Below are positions 13,127-14,468 of a stretch of 14,468 nt of DNA, in pieces. The notes beneath the pieces were generated by a model. It was not told the origin of the DNA. It saw only the letters and a program-made list of their open reading frames with translations, and made no database searches. Position 1 is the first letter of the stretch. Each line of letters begins with the position of its first letter. The translations under genes and the position numbers were made by a program. Origin of the DNA: Coriobacteriaceae bacterium (GTDB lineage: Bacteria > Actinomycetota > Coriobacteriia > Anaerosomatales > SLCP01); NCBI GenBank assembly GCA_003563465.1, contig PWVH01000112.1:1-14468 (forward strand), read 5' to 3'.

Positions 13127-14468
13127 GTGCGGTCAGAACCGAGTGCGACGTTATGCTCCTGCAGCCTCCGAGCCCGCCCTTTGTCGACATCGAGCGGGAG
13201 TTCCAGGGAGGTCTGGGTCAAGGAATCAAAGTGAGTCGCCCAACATGGGGGCACACACGCACGCCGTTCTACAACCATTCCCTAGCATGGACCGCAGGCG
13301 TGCTCGAGCAGGCCGGGTATCGTGTGGCCTATCTGGACGCTCAGGCGCTTCGAATGGACGAGAACCAGGTGGCGGAGGCGGTTTGCAATGCGGGGCCGCG
13401 CGTGTTGTTCGCACTCGTCAACGTGCCTTCGCTCGACAAGGACCTCGAGCTGCTCGCACATGTCAAGTCCCGTGCAGAGGGAATCACGGTCGTGGCTGTC
13501 GGCACGACCTGTCGTGTGGCCGGCGAGAAGGTGGCGTCGGCTTCCGGTGTCGATGTCGTTCTGTACGGCGAATCCGAAGGCTCGGCACCCGATATCGTAG
13601 AAGCACTGGATGCGGGTCGCGACGTGACTCGAATCGAGGGCGTGTGGGCCAACGACCTGGACGCCCGGGAGCTCCGCCGGTCGGGCTTCGTGCGTGACTT
13701 GGACTCTATCCCGATGACGCCGTTTCACCTGCTGCCGATGGATAGGTACCATGGACAGTACTTGGGCGCTGGCCACCCCGTTGCCCCAATCGTCAGCAGC
13801 AAAGGCTGTCCGTTCGGTTGCGGTTACTACTGTCCGTATCCGGCGGCCTACGGCAGCAAGGTACGCTTCCGGTCGCCGGAGCTGGTAGTCGACGAGATCG
13901 AGAAGATCCGTAACGATTACGGCATCAACCACCTGATCTTTCGGGACCAGAACTTCACACTGAATGAGGAACATGCCGAGGCCGTGTGTCGAGAGATCAT
14001 CCGGCGAGACCTAGACGTCTCGTGGGTGTGCGAGACTCGTTTCAATCTAGTACGGGACGGCGACATGCTCGAGCTGATGCGTGCAGCCGGATGCGAGCAA
14101 ATCAACTTCGGGCTCGAGACGGCCGACCCCGAGCTCTTCGAATCGGTGGGCAAACCCGGCACGGCTTTCGACGAAATCGAGCGGGTCCTCGAACTGATGC
14201 GGCAAGCTGGTTTGATCGCCCATGCGCACGTAATCATCGGTCTGCCTGGCGAGACGTGGTCTTCGGTGTTGAGGACGGGGCGGGTAGTTCGCTCGCTACA
14301 GTTCGACTCATTGAACTTCGGTTTCCTAACGCCGTTTCCCGGAACGCGCTTCTACGACGAAGCTCGGGCCAAGGGTCATATCAAGACCGAGGACTGGTCG
14401 AAGTACACTCATTCCGAACCTGTCGTACGCACCGAGCGCATGTCGCTCGCGCAGCTCAAGCTCGCGCA
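13123..14468 (+). CDS. Cobalamin-binding-domain radical SAM protein, CX3CX3C type (C-terminus outside window)
   Basis: Frame open to the right edge, 448 codons seen. Residues 8-155 look like a B12-binding Rossmann domain (VMLLQPPSPP at 10-19, WTAGVLEQAGYRVAYLDA, VVAVGTT, VVLYGE) without the DxHxxG motif, as is usual in base-off radical SAM enzymes. The radical SAM barrel starts at about 222: IVSSKGCPFGCGYYCPYP, with cysteines 229, 233 and 237. That is CX3CX3C, one residue longer than the canonical CX3CX2C. Later barrel motifs are LIFRDQNFTL (271-280), INFGLETADPE (327-337) and HVIIGLPGET (369-378), the last two typical of B12-radical SAM proteins. Related enzymes methylate or rearrange unactivated carbons. 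In this operon, modification of a sugar or of the lipid carrier is plausible; neither is shown. The start follows from the ATGA overlap, and GAGGGGGAG lies just upstream. Confidence 0.88.
   Translation, partial: MSAVRTECDVMLLQPPSPPFVDIEREFQGGLGQGIKVSRPTWGHTRTPFYNHSLAWTAGVLEQAGYRVAYLDAQALRMDENQVAEAVCNAGPRVLFALVNVPSLDKDLELLAHVKSRAEGITVVAVGTTCRVAGEKVASASGVDVVLYGESEGSAPDIVEALDAGRDVTRIEGVWANDLDARELRRSGFVRDLDSIPMTPFHLLPMDRYHGQYLGAGHPVAPIVSSKGCPFGCGYYCPYPAAYGSKVRFRSPELVVDEIEKIRNDYGINHLIFRDQNFTLNEEHAEAVCREIIRRDLDVSWVCETRFNLVRDGDMLELMRAAGCEQINFGLETADPELFESVGKPGTAFDEIERVLELMRQAGLIAHAHVIIGLPGETWSSVLRTGRVVRSLQFDSLNFGFLTPFPGTRFYDEARAKGHIKTEDWSKYTHSEPVVRTERMSLAQLKLA

Noticed and set aside
1..14468. CRISPR array, insertion sequence, prophage, tRNA or rRNA genes
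   Set aside because: I saw no regularly spaced repeats of that type, no transposase or integrase motifs, and no cloverleaf or rRNA signature on either strand.

Overview
This is a GC-rich chromosomal segment with densely packed genes, GTG as well as ATG starts, and GGAGG-type ribosome binding sites. The protein set suggests a high-GC Gram-positive, most likely an actinobacterial lineage, possibly Coriobacteriia-like. The reasons are a long-form RmlA, an actinobacterial-style membrane protein, and an FTR-type disulfide reductase next to a YruB-type glutaredoxin. This placement is inferred from gene content only. I see no rRNA, tRNA, CRISPR array, insertion sequence or phage gene.

Left part (1-2555), redox and thiol genes. 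The minus strand carries a type II NADH dehydrogenase-like flavoprotein (245-1549), followed by the first 70 codons of a WalJ/YycJ-like metallo-beta-lactamase-fold hydrolase that runs off the left edge (1-211). Divergent from these is a two-gene operon with a 4-base overlap. It encodes a small glutaredoxin and a protein joining a ferredoxin:thioredoxin reductase catalytic domain to a Rieske [2Fe-2S] domain. It looks like a self-contained disulfide-reducing system and is one of the two most interesting items here.

Middle part (2624-6926). A minus-strand NfeD + SPFH/stomatin pair converges on the Rieske fusion. Divergent from it is cysK, whose stop codon overlaps the start of a cysteine-free Rrf2 regulator, resembling the CysK/CymR partnership. 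The nfeD-cysK intergenic region holds two copies of TATAT-N4-TAATCCCTAT, one on each divergent promoter. Downstream of the Rrf2 gene is an ordered array of GGTTCT/AGAACC half-sites, followed by an orphan LivJ-type lipoprotein.

Right part (6985-14468), sugar nucleotide and glycan genes. It contains a long-form glucose-1-phosphate nucleotidyltransferase, an unassigned four-helix membrane protein, and a 331-base gap with a possible structured leader. A tight operon follows: DegT-family sugar aminotransferase, polyprenyl-phosphate sugar-phosphate transferase, Gfo/Idh/MocA dehydrogenase, hexapeptide acyltransferase, and a cobalamin-type radical SAM enzyme that runs off the right edge. Together these fit synthesis of an N-acylated amino sugar, its loading onto a lipid carrier, and a radical modification step. 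The radical SAM enzyme has a non-canonical CX3CX3C motif.
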